Of a stretch of 64,000 nucleotides of DNA, positions 35,357 through 42,644 are shown one piece after another. Positions within the stretch are counted from its first letter, which is position 1, and every line of letters starts with the position of its first letter. Position numbers and translations under genes: made by a program. Origin of the DNA: Flexibacter flexilis DSM 6793 (lineage in GTDB: Bacteria > Bacteroidota > Bacteroidia > Cytophagales > Flexibacteraceae); NCBI RefSeq assembly GCF_900112255.1, contig NZ_FOLE01000003.1, positions 62,001 through 126,000 of the forward strand, read 5' to 3'. The notes beneath the pieces are model-generated. The model searched no databases and was not told where the DNA came from. It worked only from the letters and a program-made list of their open reading frames with translations.

Positions 35357-36043
35357 TTAGTCGTTGCGGCGTGCGCCTAACAAAACTGCGATGTAATACA
35401 ACAGCGTAGCCAACGAACCCAAAGCCGAAACCACGTAAGTCATGGCAGCCCACCAAAGCGCGTCTTTGGCCATAGCGTGTTCTTGTGGCGTTACGATTTT
35501 GCGGCGGTCTATCCATGCCAAAGCGCGTGCGCTGGCATCAAATTCTACGGGCAAAGTAATGAAGCTAAACAAGGTCGTAAGCGAAAACAAGGCAATGCCA
35601 AGTTCGAGCGGAACAACGGAATAACGTAGGGCAAAAAAGCCTATTAGAATCAACCAAGGCATAAAGCGCGAAGAAACCGACAACACAGGCACCATTGCCG
35701 AGCGGAATTGCAAAAAGCTGTACGCGGTGGCGTGTTGTACGGCGTGGCCACATTCGTGCGCGGCAACGGCAGCGGCAGCGGCGTTACGACCGTAATACAC
35801 ATCGCGACTCAAATTAACGGTACGGTTGGCGGGGTTGTAGTGGTCGGTTAGTTCGCCTTCTACCGAATGCACCGTAACATTATAAATCCCGTGGTCGTTG
35901 AGCATGAGTTGTGCGATTTCCGCACCGCTCAAATTACTGCGCAAACCCGTTTGGGAATATTCCGCAAATTTGTTTTTGAGTCTTGCACTTACCGCCCAAC
36001 TAATCAAACCGAAAATGGCGGCAATTATATAACCGAACATCAT
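35357..36043 (-). CDS. YugP-family neutral zinc metallopeptidase
   Basis: 228-residue membrane metallopeptidase. An N-terminal hydrophobic segment (about 1-20) precedes the zinc motif AAHECGHAVQHA (about 94-105), the HExxH form HECGH typical of the family, and three more hydrophobic segments follow (about 118-160 and 195-225). The conserved strand YNPANRTVNLSRDVYYGRN stands before the motif. The substrate is not known. It is a single-gene transcript. Confidence 0.9.
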   Translation of the reverse strand: MMFGYIIAAIFGLISWAVSARLKNKFAEYSQTGLRSNLSGAEIAQLMLNDHGIYNVTVHSVEGELTDHYNPANRTVNLSRDVYYGRNAAAAAVAAHECGHAVQHATAYSFLQFRSAMVPVLSVSSRFMPWLILIGFFALRYSVVPLELGIALFSLTTLFSFITLPVEFDASARALAWIDRRKIVTPQEHAMAKDALWWAAMTYVVSALGSLATLLYYIAVLLGARRND

Positions 36044-36397
36044 AGTACTTAATATTTTGTTTTGTGTTTATAAAATCTGTTTTTGTTTTGAATGAAAGTC
36101 TTTGAAATAGAACTGTTTACCCGATTTATTCAAAGATGCCACGCCTACAGCGTTGAAATGATACCGAACCGAAACTTTTCTACAAATATTTCAATCCTTA
36201 CGGATTTTTGCGTGATTTAGATCAAGCCTTAGGCTTGGTATCTTTGTAGCGCGAGCCACATCATCTATTCACCGCAGCAGAACGCCGTAGGCGTGAAATC
36301 TTTGTGATAATCAGGTTCAATTGATACACTAAATGTCTAAACTTATCTCCGATGCTTTGGCTAATTATTTTAACCAATCAATCGCTTACTTAATATA
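36044..36397. other. 354-bp intergenic region with hairpin repeats
   Basis: Lies between two minus-strand genes. Apart from the cluster of small hairpin repeats at 36141-36310, I see no gene, tRNA or terminator. No coding sequence in it is credible. Confidence 0.6.
36141..36310. repeat. Cluster of four REP-like hairpin elements
   Basis: Each copy is a short palindrome followed by a tail resembling TGAAATATTTGTAGA. Copy A (plus): ACGC...GCGT at 36141-36153, tail to 36163. Copy B (minus): AATCC/GGATT at 36193-36206, with tail down to 36175. Copy D (plus): CAAGCC-TTA-GGCTTG at 36223-36237, tail to 36249. Copy C (plus): ACGCC-GTA-GGCGT at 36282-36294, tail to 36309. Stem bases differ between copies but stay complementary, while the tail is shared. 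Confidence 0.65.
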
Positions 36398-36880
36398 TTA
36401 ATAAGCTGCTTTGATTTTGTTGATAATATTGGTAGTTGAATAATTTTCGACCAAAGGCACGGTAAGCACCTGCCCGCCACGAGCCAATACAAAATCTGCA
36501 CCAACGATATTTTGAATCGTATAATCGTTGCCTTTTGTCAGAATGTCAGGTTCGATGGCCTCAATCAGTCGTAATGGCGTATCTTCCCCGAACAGCACCA
36601 CCAAATCCACGAAAGCCAACGAAGCCATTACACGCGCACGCGCGTACTCGCTGACTACAGGCCGCAACGAACCTTTCAGGCGGCTCACGGAAGCATCCGT
36701 GTTTAGCCCCAACACGAGTTTGTCCCCTAAGTTACGGGCTTTTTCCAAATAGTCCACGTGGCCTAAATGCAAAATATCAAAACAACCGTTCGTAAACACG
36801 ATTTTCTGTTGTTGGTTTTTCCAGTCTTGCACTTGCGCAATGGCTTGGTCAAGTGACTGGATCTTGTTGGCACAATTCAT
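36398..36880 (-). CDS. rfaE2: D-glycero-beta-D-manno-heptose 1-phosphate adenylyltransferase
   Basis: 160-residue cytidylyltransferase-fold enzyme that forms ADP-heptose for lipopolysaccharide core. The nucleotide motif is FTNGCFDILHLGHVDYL (HLGH), with GLNTDASVSRLKG, and later DILTKGNDYTIQNIVGAD. It is the free-standing C-terminal part of HldE; the kinase half (HldA-like) is not in the window. It stands 42 bases after recX on the same strand. Confidence 0.92.
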   Translation of the reverse strand: MNCANKIQSLDQAIAQVQDWKNQQQKIVFTNGCFDILHLGHVDYLEKARNLGDKLVLGLNTDASVSRLKGSLRPVVSEYARARVMASLAFVDLVVLFGEDTPLRLIEAIEPDILTKGNDYTIQNIVGADFVLARGGQVLTVPLVENYSTTNIINKIKAAY

Positions 36881-36922
36881 ATTTACGTTAATTTAAAACC
36901 AGATGGTTTAGATGATTAAAAT

Positions 36923-37405
36923 TTAAACTTCTTCGCGCATTATCTGCTCAATGTACTGTCTGATAAGGTCGGACTCATAGCCTTTGGAAGCCGCAAAGAA
37001 ATACAATTTTCCGCGTTTTTGCATTGGACTAAGCTCGGTTTTGAGGCTTTGGTATTTCTTCAACAAAAGTGCGTACAAAGTTTGTTCGTATTGGTCTTGG
37101 TCTATTTCGTCCATGCCCATACTGGCCTCTGTGTCAGTGAGTCCGCTTTGGCGAAGGCCTTGCCGAATCTTGAGTTTTCCCCATTTTTTGAACCGAAATT
37201 TGCCGTTAGAATAAGATTGCGCGTAGCGTTCCACACTCAAAAATTTTTCGGAAATAAGCCATTGAATCACCTCTTCCGTCTCGTCGGGTGTGGCTGCAAG
37301 TTGCTGCAATTTTTCGGTTACTTGCTTGGGTGTGCGTTCTTGGTAGGCGCAAAAAGCGGCAGCCTGTTGGCAAAATTGTACAAATCGCTTTTCTTCTTCT
37401 TGCAT
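36923..37405 (-). CDS. recX: RecX-family regulator of RecA
   Basis: 160-residue helical protein that modulates RecA filaments. The family three-helix repeats are visible: AFCAYQERTPKQVTEKLQQL, VIQWLISEKFLSVERYAQSYSNGKFRFKKWGKLKIRQGLRQSGL and LYFFAASKGYESDLIRQYIEQI. The Y-A-x-x-Y and W-G-x-x-K-I patterns match RecX well. No recA gene is adjacent. It is cotranscribed with rfaE2. Confidence 0.9.
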   Translation of the reverse strand: MQEEEKRFVQFCQQAAAFCAYQERTPKQVTEKLQQLAATPDETEEVIQWLISEKFLSVERYAQSYSNGKFRFKKWGKLKIRQGLRQSGLTDTEASMGMDEIDQDQYEQTLYALLLKKYQSLKTELSPMQKRGKLYFFAASKGYESDLIRQYIEQIMREEV

Positions 37406-37520
37406 AAAATAAACGAGTGTTTTTGTTATTATTATTCAAAAAATCTTACAAAGGATTGAATGTCAATATGAATTTTCATGTAATTTAGCCGTTTATTTAA
37501 CTTGCACTAATATTAAATTC

Positions 37521-39077
37521 GTGAATACGATATATAAACATTCTAAGCAAATTCTTTGGTGGGTATGCCTTTGTTCTTTTTGTTGGGGGCTGAGCAGCCA
37601 AGTAATGGCGCAAAATAAAACAAGTTTATCGACATGGACACTACACAATATTCATAACCAAGAAATAGGGAAATGGTCTTGCGATACGATTTTTCCGATT
37701 ACCAACAGCGTATTTGCTTATCAAATACAGCACCATTGGGGGCTGATGTGGTTACCTGCCAAAAAAGTAATTGAGCCTACGTTTGAGGGCATCGGGACGC
37801 AGTCGGTGAATAACAATGTTATTTTTAAAGCAAATGGCAAATATGGTTTGTTGAGTCTGAAAGGATATTCGGCACTGCCACCTGCTTTTGACTCTATTTA
37901 CATGACACTCAACCACATTTATACCAAAAATGAATTGGGCTGGCAAGTGTATTCGGGGCATAATTACAAACCTTTGTCGGCGGTTTTTGAGGCCATGCAG
38001 CCCGCCTCGCAAGGCTTGAGAGCCGTGAAACCCGATGGAGGTTGCTGGACGTACACCGACAGCGCAGGCCGCTATGTGTTGCCTGTGAGTTTTGACACGT
38101 TGGAGGCTTTTGTGAATAACAATGCCATTGCCAAGCGTGAAGGACTTTGGGGCGTGCTGGAAATTTCGGGCAATTGGCTTCAAAATCCTGTGTATAAAAA
38201 TCTGACGCGCCTGACGGACTCTACTTTTTTAGCCCAAACCGACAGCAATTTTGCGATGATAGACCTTTACGGCAATGCCATGCATGCCACCAAAGACACC
38301 TTGCGCCTTCGCGAAGATGGTTTTGTGTTGCAGAAACGCGCCGTAAAAGTTGGACTTTGGGATAGAAATGGTTGTAAAATTGTTCCAGTAGAGCTTGATT
38401 ATGAACAGATTAGCGACTTTAACCCCAAAGATAGTACGTTTATTCTTTCGCAAGATGTGTGTAGAGGTATGGCGCACGCGCGTTTGGGTGTAACGTTGCC
38501 CCCAAGTCCCAAATTTTCGCGCATTGAGCCGATGGCCGAAGGGTTGGCACGCGCCAAAATTGGCAAATATTACGGTTTTATTGACCTCAACGGGTTTGTG
38601 CGTATCGCGAATCGCTACGATTCGGTCGGCATTTTTTCCGAAGGTTTGACGGCTGTTATGCTCAAAAAACGCTGGGGTTATATCAACCGCAACGAAAACA
38701 TTATTATACAGCCACTTTACCAAAAGGCTCTTCCGTTTGGGCGTGGTGTGGCCATTATCAAGAAAAAAAATGAATTTGGGATAGTGAACGCCAACGGTCA
38801 AGAAGTACACGCGGCCGCGTTGGATAGTCTGTATCAGCTCGAATCAGGCTATTTTGTGAGTGTAAAAAACAAACATAAAGGTATATTGCAACCCACAGGC
38901 CAAGTGATTACTTACCCGAATTTTGATAACATAGAGCATTTGTATAATGGCTTGTTTTTAGTAGAACGAAATAACAAATTTGGAGTGTACAAAACCGATG
39001 GCGAACCGTTTATTCCGCTCACATACAGACGAATAAGCTACGAACATCGTTTCAAACTCTATTGCATAAAGCACTGA
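37521..39077 (+). CDS. Exported WG-repeat protein
   Basis: 518-residue exported protein with a signal peptide (about 1-30, ending QVMAQN) and GTG start at 37521. The rest is built of WG repeats, about 40 residues each, visible as GKYGLLSLKG, GCWTYTDSAGRYVLPVSFD, GLWGVLEISG, GLARAKIGKYYGFIDLNGFVRIAN, RWGYINRNENIIIQPLY, EFGIVNANGQEVHA and NKFGVYKTDGEPFIPLTY. The repeats are thought to form a beta-propeller-like scaffold; no function is established. Its 3' end lies just before the TPR lipoprotein gene at 39140. Confidence 0.9.
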   Translation: MNTIYKHSKQILWWVCLCSFCWGLSSQVMAQNKTSLSTWTLHNIHNQEIGKWSCDTIFPITNSVFAYQIQHHWGLMWLPAKKVIEPTFEGIGTQSVNNNVIFKANGKYGLLSLKGYSALPPAFDSIYMTLNHIYTKNELGWQVYSGHNYKPLSAVFEAMQPASQGLRAVKPDGGCWTYTDSAGRYVLPVSFDTLEAFVNNNAIAKREGLWGVLEISGNWLQNPVYKNLTRLTDSTFLAQTDSNFAMIDLYGNAMHATKDTLRLREDGFVLQKRAVKVGLWDRNGCKIVPVELDYEQISDFNPKDSTFILSQDVCRGMAHARLGVTLPPSPKFSRIEPMAEGLARAKIGKYYGFIDLNGFVRIANRYDSVGIFSEGLTAVMLKKRWGYINRNENIIIQPLYQKALPFGRGVAIIKKKNEFGIVNANGQEVHAAALDSLYQLESGYFVSVKNKHKGILQPTGQVITYPNFDNIEHLYNGLFLVERNNKFGVYKTDGEPFIPLTYRRISYEHRFKLYCIKH

Positions 39078-39139
39078 TGGGGCGTGTTTATTTGCACAGG
39101 CTTTGTATATTTGTTGCCCAAATCAAAACTCATAAGCCA

Positions 39140-40240
39140 ATGCGTAATTTAATTTTTGCGGGAATCTGTCTGTTAGGAAGTTTGGCGGCCTGTACGTCTA
39201 AGCAAGGTAATCCAGATCAAATCCGACAAGTTCCGACCGAAAACACATACAGCGAAAACACCAAAATCAATTCTATTACCAAAGCCATAGAGGAAAACCC
39301 CGACAACGCCAATAATTATTTTATTCGGGCCAAGTTGTACAGGGAAATGAAGAAAAATACACAGGCCATCGCCGACATCGAAACGGCTACGTCTCTGGAC
39401 AGTACCAATGGTTTGTTTTTCTTGGAAAAAGCAAAAATTTATCGTGTGGCTGGCGATGTATCGAAAGGTATGCAAGCGGCTCACCGTGCCGAAGCACTCA
39501 AGGTAGAATTACCTGAGCTATATATAACGATTGGCGAAATGCTCATCGTGGTCAAAGACTACCAAAATGCCATGGATTATCTGAACAAAGGCCTTCGTGT
39601 TGCGCCATTTTTTGCAGAAGCATATTTTTATAAAGGATTGATTTTCTGGGAGAAAGGGGATACGGCACTTGCGCTTTCCAACCTTCAGACTTCTATCGAG
39701 CAAGATCCAGAATATGTGGACGCTTACAACAAGTTAGCAGCTATTTATTTGGTAAAAAACAACTTGAAGTTAGCTTACCAATACTTGCAATCGGGTATGC
39801 GTTTCAACCCTGATGATGCTTACATCAACTACAATATGGGTTGTTATTATGAGGCCAGCAAGCAGCAAGATAGTGCGATTACATTCTTCAAAAAAGCTAT
39901 TTTCTTTGATCCAAGTTTGTATTCGGCGCACTACAATTTGGCTACATTGGCTTACCAACAGCGCAATTACACGGAAGCTGCCACACATTACGAAAACGTA
40001 AATCGTTATAACGACAATATGCCTGAATCACATTTTTATTTGGGCATTTGTTACGAAACGCAAGGTAAAAATGCGGAAGCTGTTACTCAATACGAAAAGG
40101 TACTACAACTCAATAATGGCTATACAGAACCGACCGTCAAAATGCTGGGAAGTCTGCGCAAACGTATGGAAGTGCAACGCCGACTAGAGGCCAAGCGCGA
40201 TTCGGCAGAAGCAGCCAATTCCATTGTAAAAGTTCCGTAA
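39140..40240 (+). CDS. TPR lipoprotein
   Basis: 366-residue lipoprotein; the ATG at 39140 starts a lipoprotein signal (MRNLIFAGICLLGSLAAC). The mature part is about nine tetratricopeptide repeats (for example NYFIRAKLYREMKKNTQAI, AEAYFYKGLIFWEKGDTALAL, DAYINYNMGCYYEASKQQDSAI, HFYLGICYETQGKNAEAVTQYEK). Such proteins act as assembly scaffolds in the periplasm. It follows the WG-repeat gene after 62 bases; a joint role is possible (inference). A terminator follows. Confidence 0.9.
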   Translation: MRNLIFAGICLLGSLAACTSKQGNPDQIRQVPTENTYSENTKINSITKAIEENPDNANNYFIRAKLYREMKKNTQAIADIETATSLDSTNGLFFLEKAKIYRVAGDVSKGMQAAHRAEALKVELPELYITIGEMLIVVKDYQNAMDYLNKGLRVAPFFAEAYFYKGLIFWEKGDTALALSNLQTSIEQDPEYVDAYNKLAAIYLVKNNLKLAYQYLQSGMRFNPDDAYINYNMGCYYEASKQQDSAITFFKKAIFFDPSLYSAHYNLATLAYQQRNYTEAATHYENVNRYNDNMPESHFYLGICYETQGKNAEAVTQYEKVLQLNNGYTEPTVKMLGSLRKRMEVQRRLEAKRDSAEAANSIVKVP

Positions 40241-40263
40241 GTATTGTTTTGTTCTTAAAATAT

Positions 40264-40309
40264 AGTCCTCATTGCTTGCTGTAAAGTATAGACAATGAGG
40301 ACTTTTTTA
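40264..40309 (+). terminator. Rho-independent terminator
   Basis: AGTCCTCATTG (40264-40274) pairs with CAATGAGGACT (40293-40303), followed by six T. Confidence 0.87.
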
Positions 40310-40370
40310 TACGTTGTGAAAGCCTTAGCCCTTTGCGGTTAGGGTTTTGTTTTTTAGGGCAAAAGCATGA

Positions 40371-40401
40371 TTTTTTGAAATAAAAACATTTGGTAGCTTT
40401 G
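40371..40401 (+). promoter_or_regulatory. Promoter-like TTT-N20-TAGCTTTG
   Basis: TAGCTTTG at 40394-40401 matches TAnnTTTG with a T-rich -33 (40371-40373) 20 bases upstream, 22 bases before the ATG at 40424. Confidence 0.42.
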
Positions 40402-40423
40402 GTAAAACTAAAACACTACGCAC

Positions 40424-41482
40424 ATGACATCATTCGAACAAACAGAAAAGCCATTGACAGATGCAGATTTACAACAACTTCGGAATACTCGTAATTCGGC
40501 TGTTTTAATCGGAGGATTGGTAATCGCGATTTTTGTGGCAATAAGTGCGGCCATTATAGTCTCCAGCGATGGCGGATTGGCGTGGTTTTCGGCGATTATG
40601 CCAGTATTGGGGATGGCTATTATCGGATATATGCTCTATAAATACAATCAAGACGTAGGCTATGGAAAAAAAGTTTGTATAAAAGGCACGATTACAGGCA
40701 AAAAACAACACACCACGCGCAACAACAGCAAATCTTCGAGTTCGAGCAGCAGCACGGCATACTATCTAATCATTGGCGAAAACCGAAGAGTAAGTGTCAA
40801 TGCGGACGTTTACCAAAAATACCATTTGGGCGAGGGCATCGAACTGGAAATGACCAAACACAGCGAAACGATTCTGGCACAAAAACATTTGGAAGGCAGC
40901 ATTAGAATAGAGGAACAAACGAAGAATCAGGAATTTAGACAAAAACAGGCGTATATTTCGCCAAGCTCGCTTTCTGACCTTACGCCCGACGACTGCCGCG
41001 CAATTCGCAAAGCCCGAACCCGTAGTATTTGGGGGTTTGTGGGTTGGCTCTTCATACTGGCATTCATTAGTATTTTTGTGGTAATTTTCGGTATGATATT
41101 CTTGGCTTTCGTAGTTTTCGAACATCTACCCAAACAATATTTGCCTTATGTGGGGCAGTTCTTGACGTATGGTGTGCCGGCAATTGTATTGGTGGCTTTG
41201 GGAAATTGGCTTATTTCGCGGCTGCTGCCATTTAATCGCGATTTAGCCGAAGGCCAAAAAGAAATTCAGACCATGTATATTACTGATAAATTTGCCAGCA
41301 ACGTACAAGTAACTTCGTCGGGCTGGCGCGTTACTTCCAGCAGCGGCCAGTATTATTATGCCGTCATCAATGGTCGAAATTATGATATAGATTACGCCCT
41401 TTATGAAAAAATAGACAATAGCCATCCCGTTCAGGTGCATTTGGCTCCACATAGTAAAGTTTTATTAAGAATTGATTTTTAA
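40424..41482 (+). CDS. Membrane protein with internally duplicated module
   Basis: 352-residue protein of unknown family made of two similar halves. Each half has an L(T)xxDxxxxR motif (LTDADLQQLRNTR; LTPDDCRAIRKAR), two hydrophobic segments (about 28-70; about 205-270), then a beta-rich cytoplasmic or periplasmic part. The beta parts align: YNQDVGYGKK...YYLIIGENRRVSVNADVYQKY with FNRDLAEGQK...YYYAVINGRNYDIDYALYEKI, and HSETILA with HSKVLL. The first half has a serine-rich linker. The next two genes are paralogues of its halves. No known domain is recognisable. Confidence 0.8.
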   Translation: MTSFEQTEKPLTDADLQQLRNTRNSAVLIGGLVIAIFVAISAAIIVSSDGGLAWFSAIMPVLGMAIIGYMLYKYNQDVGYGKKVCIKGTITGKKQHTTRNNSKSSSSSSSTAYYLIIGENRRVSVNADVYQKYHLGEGIELEMTKHSETILAQKHLEGSIRIEEQTKNQEFRQKQAYISPSSLSDLTPDDCRAIRKARTRSIWGFVGWLFILAFISIFVVIFGMIFLAFVVFEHLPKQYLPYVGQFLTYGVPAIVLVALGNWLISRLLPFNRDLAEGQKEIQTMYITDKFASNVQVTSSGWRVTSSSGQYYYAVINGRNYDIDYALYEKIDNSHPVQVHLAPHSKVLLRIDF

Positions 41483-41518
41483 TTTGGTTCAAAATTTCCT
41501 TTTCGCGATACATACAAC

Positions 41519-42037
41519 ATGATCGACTACCAAGAGAAAGAGGTCCCTTTTAGCCCAGCGGAATTACAAAAACTCAAGTCTGAACGCATTCTGGCGGTTG
41601 TTGTGGCGGCAATTATTTGGCTTGTATTTATGGCGGTAAGTATTTTTTTACTGATTAACAACGACAGCGGTTGGGCTTGGCTGTCTGTGTTACTGCCTGC
41701 CATTATTGGATTTACGTTTGTGTATATGCTCAATTCATTGAATAAAGACATTGCATATGGTAAAAAAATACAAGTGTCGGGCGTGCTTGCCGACAAAACA
41801 CAACGTACAACCACTTCCACCAGCGGAACAGGCAAATATGCTGCTGCCAAAAGCCGTACCGATTATTTTTTGGTGATTGGCCCGCGAAAAATACAAGTAG
41901 AGCTGCGGGTGTATGCCCAATATCATGTGGGTGAAAAACTCGAAATAGAACTAACCAAATACGATAATGCGATTCTTGCACACCGACTTGCTTCCACAGC
42001 CACAAGAGCCGATTTTTATAGAAAAATTAGACGATAG
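41519..42037 (+). CDS. First module of a split paralogue of the 40424 protein
   Basis: 172 residues, starting MIDYQEKEVPFSPAELQKL and aligned with the first half of the 40424 protein: two membrane segments (about 25-70), then LNKDIAYGKKIQVSGVLADK, YFLVIGPRKIQVELRVYAQYHVGEKLEIELTKYDNAILA. The alignment ends near ILAHR; the last residues (FYRKIRR) are out of frame relative to the paralogue. Its stop TAG (42035-42037) is one base before an ATG that begins the second module. It may be a frameshifted half of an ancestral two-module gene or an independent one-module protein; the sequence alone does not decide. Confidence 0.72.
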   Translation: MIDYQEKEVPFSPAELQKLKSERILAVVVAAIIWLVFMAVSIFLLINNDSGWAWLSVLLPAIIGFTFVYMLNSLNKDIAYGKKIQVSGVLADKTQRTTTSTSGTGKYAAAKSRTDYFLVIGPRKIQVELRVYAQYHVGEKLEIELTKYDNAILAHRLASTATRADFYRKIRR

Positions 42038-42038
42038 C

Positions 42039-42557
42039 ATGACACGTGCCGCACTTTCGCCCGACGAATGCGACCAAGTCCGTAAAGCTCGCCGCCGCCG
42101 CATTTGGGGATTTGTGGGTTGGTTTTTTCTATTTCTTTTTGTTGGTTTTTTTTTATGGGGAATGGTAGCAGCCTTGGTAGGAATGGCCGTTATGAAATTT
42201 ATTCCAGAAGAATATTTAATAACCATAAGTCAGTTTGCCATCGTGATAGTGCTGGGTTTGGTACTATGGGCTACGGTCAACAGATTATTGGCGCGGCTGC
42301 GGCCTTTTAACCGCGATTTAGCCGAAGGCCAAAAAGAAATAAAACGTATGCGTATCTCCGATAAGTTTGCTAGTAACGTGCAAGTTACCTCTTCGGGTTG
42401 GCGCGTTACTTCTCGCCGTGGGCAATATTACTATGTGGTAATCAATGATCGAAACTACGGTATTGACTACGAAATTTACCAAAAAATAAGTAAGACCCAG
42501 CCAGTAGCCATACATTTTGCCCCGCGCAGTAAGGTAGTTTTGAAGATAGAATTTTGA
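42039..42557 (+). CDS. Second module of the split paralogue
   Basis: 172 residues from the ATG at 42039 (MTRAALSPDECDQVRKAR), exactly as long as the first module. It matches the second half of the 40424 protein closely, including PFNRDLAEGQKEI, DKFASNVQVTSSGWRVTS and YYYVVINDRNYGIDYE. Two hydrophobic segments lie at about 25-90. The same frame extends upstream to an ATG at 41967, through sequence that bridges the modules (EPIFIEKLDDS); moving from the first frame to this one means skipping one base. A stop-C-ATG junction would allow translational reinitiation. Joined, the two parts would make 345 residues, close to the 352 of the paralogue. Confidence 0.72.
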   Translation: MTRAALSPDECDQVRKARRRRIWGFVGWFFLFLFVGFFLWGMVAALVGMAVMKFIPEEYLITISQFAIVIVLGLVLWATVNRLLARLRPFNRDLAEGQKEIKRMRISDKFASNVQVTSSGWRVTSRRGQYYYVVINDRNYGIDYEIYQKISKTQPVAIHFAPRSKVVLKIEF

Positions 42558-42582
42558 TAGAAATAGCTCAACGTTTTGCATC

Positions 42583-42622
42583 AAAAAAGCCTATAAGTGA
42601 AGTACAACTTATAGGCTTTTTT
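42583..42622. terminator. Bidirectional rho-independent terminator
   Basis: AAAAAAGCCTATAAG (42583-42597) pairs with CTTATAGGCTTTTTT (42608-42622), a perfect 15-bp stem with a 10-base loop, between convergent genes. Confidence 0.92.
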
Positions 42623-42644
42623 GATTGAAAATATATAGAGCAGA

